Notes under the pieces: generated by a model
What the model was told of the DNA's origin: nothing
Database searches by the model: none
Seen by the model: the letters and a program-made list of their open reading frames with translations, nothing else
Shown here: positions 63,108 to 64,000 of the stretch, in pieces
How positions within the stretch are numbered: the first letter of the stretch is position 1
Layout of the letters: each line of letters opens with the position of its first letter
Assembly (NCBI GenBank): GCA_030429565.1
Contig: JAUIFE010000010.1
Location: 247,906 to 311,905 of the forward strand
Length of the DNA stretch: 64,000 bases
Reading direction: 5' to 3'
Origin: Holophagae bacterium
Lineage (GTDB): Bacteria; Acidobacteriota; Holophagae; Acanthopleuribacterales; Acanthopleuribacteraceae
Translations under genes and position numbers: made by a program

Positions 63108-64000
63108 TTAATAATTTGAAATAGATACCCTAAAGACAGCGTAATCTCTAAGATCTGTCCAGCCTGCGTTCTTTGATATTTTATTATCCAGAACATGTCT
63201 GATTTCATGATGAAGTGTTGTTGCAACTTTTGTTGTTTGCGAGTGTGTCCAAAAACGTTCAAGGCTTCTAGGCAAATCTAAAGTTTTCAGTTTTATTACT
63301 GGACGTTTTGAAAGCATGTTCTCCCGAAAAAAATCTTTTAGCGGGTTTCGGGGATTGTTCTCATGAAACGCGACGCCTAGCACGCTCTCATCCTTGCCTG
63401 TCATCACAACTGGAGCTTCCCCCGGATTGAGTAGTGAATCCAGAAAAGATTCATCTCGCCCAAGATAACGCGCTGAAAATTCTTTCGGCACAATTGAAGA
63501 GATAGTACCTTCGATTTCTGGCGTTGTCATTAGCAAACTTTCCAAGTATCCCGTTTCTTTTTCGATTATTCTCGAAATATAAATCTCTATAGCTCTTGTG
63601 ACTACGAACAAAAATTTATATTCCTCATAAAGCGTAATATTTTCATACGATACATCAAGTCTACCGTCAGGATCAAAAAACATCATCGGATTCCCGCCAG
63701 CATACGCATACGGTTCGGTAAACGTCGTCGGATCGTAGATATCAGGCGCGCGAAAGTCGGGATTTAAAAAGTGGCCTAGCTGCGGGTCGTAGTAGCGGTG
63801 GTGCATGTAGATTAAGCCGGTGTCTGCGTCATGCAGGTGACCCGCTAAGCCCAGTGGTGCGGTTGGGAAGACGGCGTCTGGGGGGAGTGCGAAGTTTTGG
63901 TTGGTGTATGGGGAGCCGCGCGTTGGCGCGTTGGCCAAGCTTTCACCCCATGGGGACACTGGGTTAATGTAGATCTGGCCGGTGGCTGTGTTTTTGTACG
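63108..64000 (-). CDS. RHS protein C-terminus with zincin-like metallopeptidase toxin tail (5' end outside window)
   Basis: The frame is open to the window edge. It carries the RHS core end (PWGESLANAPTRGSPY, GLIYMHHRYYDPQLGHFLNPD) and the hinge NPMMFFDPDGR, after which an AT-rich tail of about 185 residues begins. The tail holds VATTLHHEIRHVLDNK, an HExxH zinc-peptidase motif with the His pair and Glu intact. Only 35 residues follow it and I see no clear third ligand, so the tail may be shortened. RHS proteins form a shell around such a toxin and deliver it by type VI or similar routes. Next downstream are a small gene and an ankyrin lipoprotein, likely immunities. Confidence 0.82.
   Translation of the reverse strand, partial: YKNTATGQIYINPVSPWGESLANAPTRGSPYTNQNFALPPDAVFPTAPLGLAGHLHDADTGLIYMHHRYYDPQLGHFLNPDFRAPDIYDPTTFTEPYAYAGGNPMMFFDPDGRLDVSYENITLYEEYKFLFVVTRAIEIYISRIIEKETGYLESLLMTTPEIEGTISSIVPKEFSARYLGRDESFLDSLLNPGEAPVVMTGKDESVLGVAFHENNPRNPLKDFFRENMLSKRPVIKLKTLDLPRSLERFWTHSQTTKVATTLHHEIRHVLDNKISKNAGWTDLRDYAVFRVSISNY
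63661..64000 (-). repeat. RHS core repeat, copy B
   Basis: Partner of the repeat at 58912-59249, same orientation, continuing beyond the window. Identity stops just after the DPDG hinge, where the toxin tails differ. Confidence 0.8.

Overview
The window is about 58-60% GC in most places. It carries one-piece hybrid sensor/regulator proteins, RHS/YD-repeat toxin islands, lipoproteins and a type IV pilus-style adhesin. This points to a large-genome Gram-negative bacterium with a surface-attached or antagonistic lifestyle. The style recalls Acanthopleuribacter-like Acidobacteriota or Myxococcota, but that is inference only: there is no rRNA or other taxonomic marker here. No tRNA, rRNA or CRISPR array was seen.

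Layout. 1-1.76 kb (+): an RHS toxin tail, an overlapping gene for a degenerate MglA-like GTPase broken by one TAG codon, and a decayed RHS core fragment. 1.9-5.6 kb: a GT-C/YfhO-like membrane protein and an Ntn-type choloylglycine/penicillin acylase. 5.9-27.2 kb (-): one tightly coupled 21-kb operon of six genes (208, 1109, 1307, 565, 2513 and 1356 aa). All lack signal peptides, most are giant beta-rich proteins, one pair is paralogous, LysM-like segments occur, and a ComEC-type metallo-beta-lactamase hydrolase sits in the middle. This is the best candidate for an undescribed system. 27.9-31.5 kb: a NADAR plus macrodomain pair (ADP-ribose chemistry), an ankyrin protein and a coiled-coil protein. 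31.5-38.2 kb: an arylsulfotransferase-like secreted protein, and a PilY1-like adhesin behind a candidate sigma-54 promoter with a long leader. 38.7-41.3 kb: a secreted amidase-fold protein and two small membrane proteins. 41.5-50.1 kb (+): a SWIM - DUF5691 - MoxR ATPase - DUF5682 - VWA operon, followed by a protein with an HEPN RNase motif. 50.1-57.2 kb: a hybrid two-component sensor/AraC regulator, and a MarR regulator divergent from a nitroreductase and a DMT exporter. 57.6-64 kb (-): a second RHS island of toxin/immunity cassettes, with broken cores, a mutated metallopeptidase, a transposase with compensating frameshifts, and an ~80-bp repeat at cassette 3' ends.

How parts work together. 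The two ends are polymorphic-toxin islands in active decay and exchange. RHS core copies of about 340 bp and the junction repeat offer recombination sites, and the low-GC tails and immunity genes are the swapped cargo. The MoxR/VWA/HEPN operon looks like a chaperone-controlled conflict or stress system. The giant operon appears to encode a multi-protein assembly made without Sec export.
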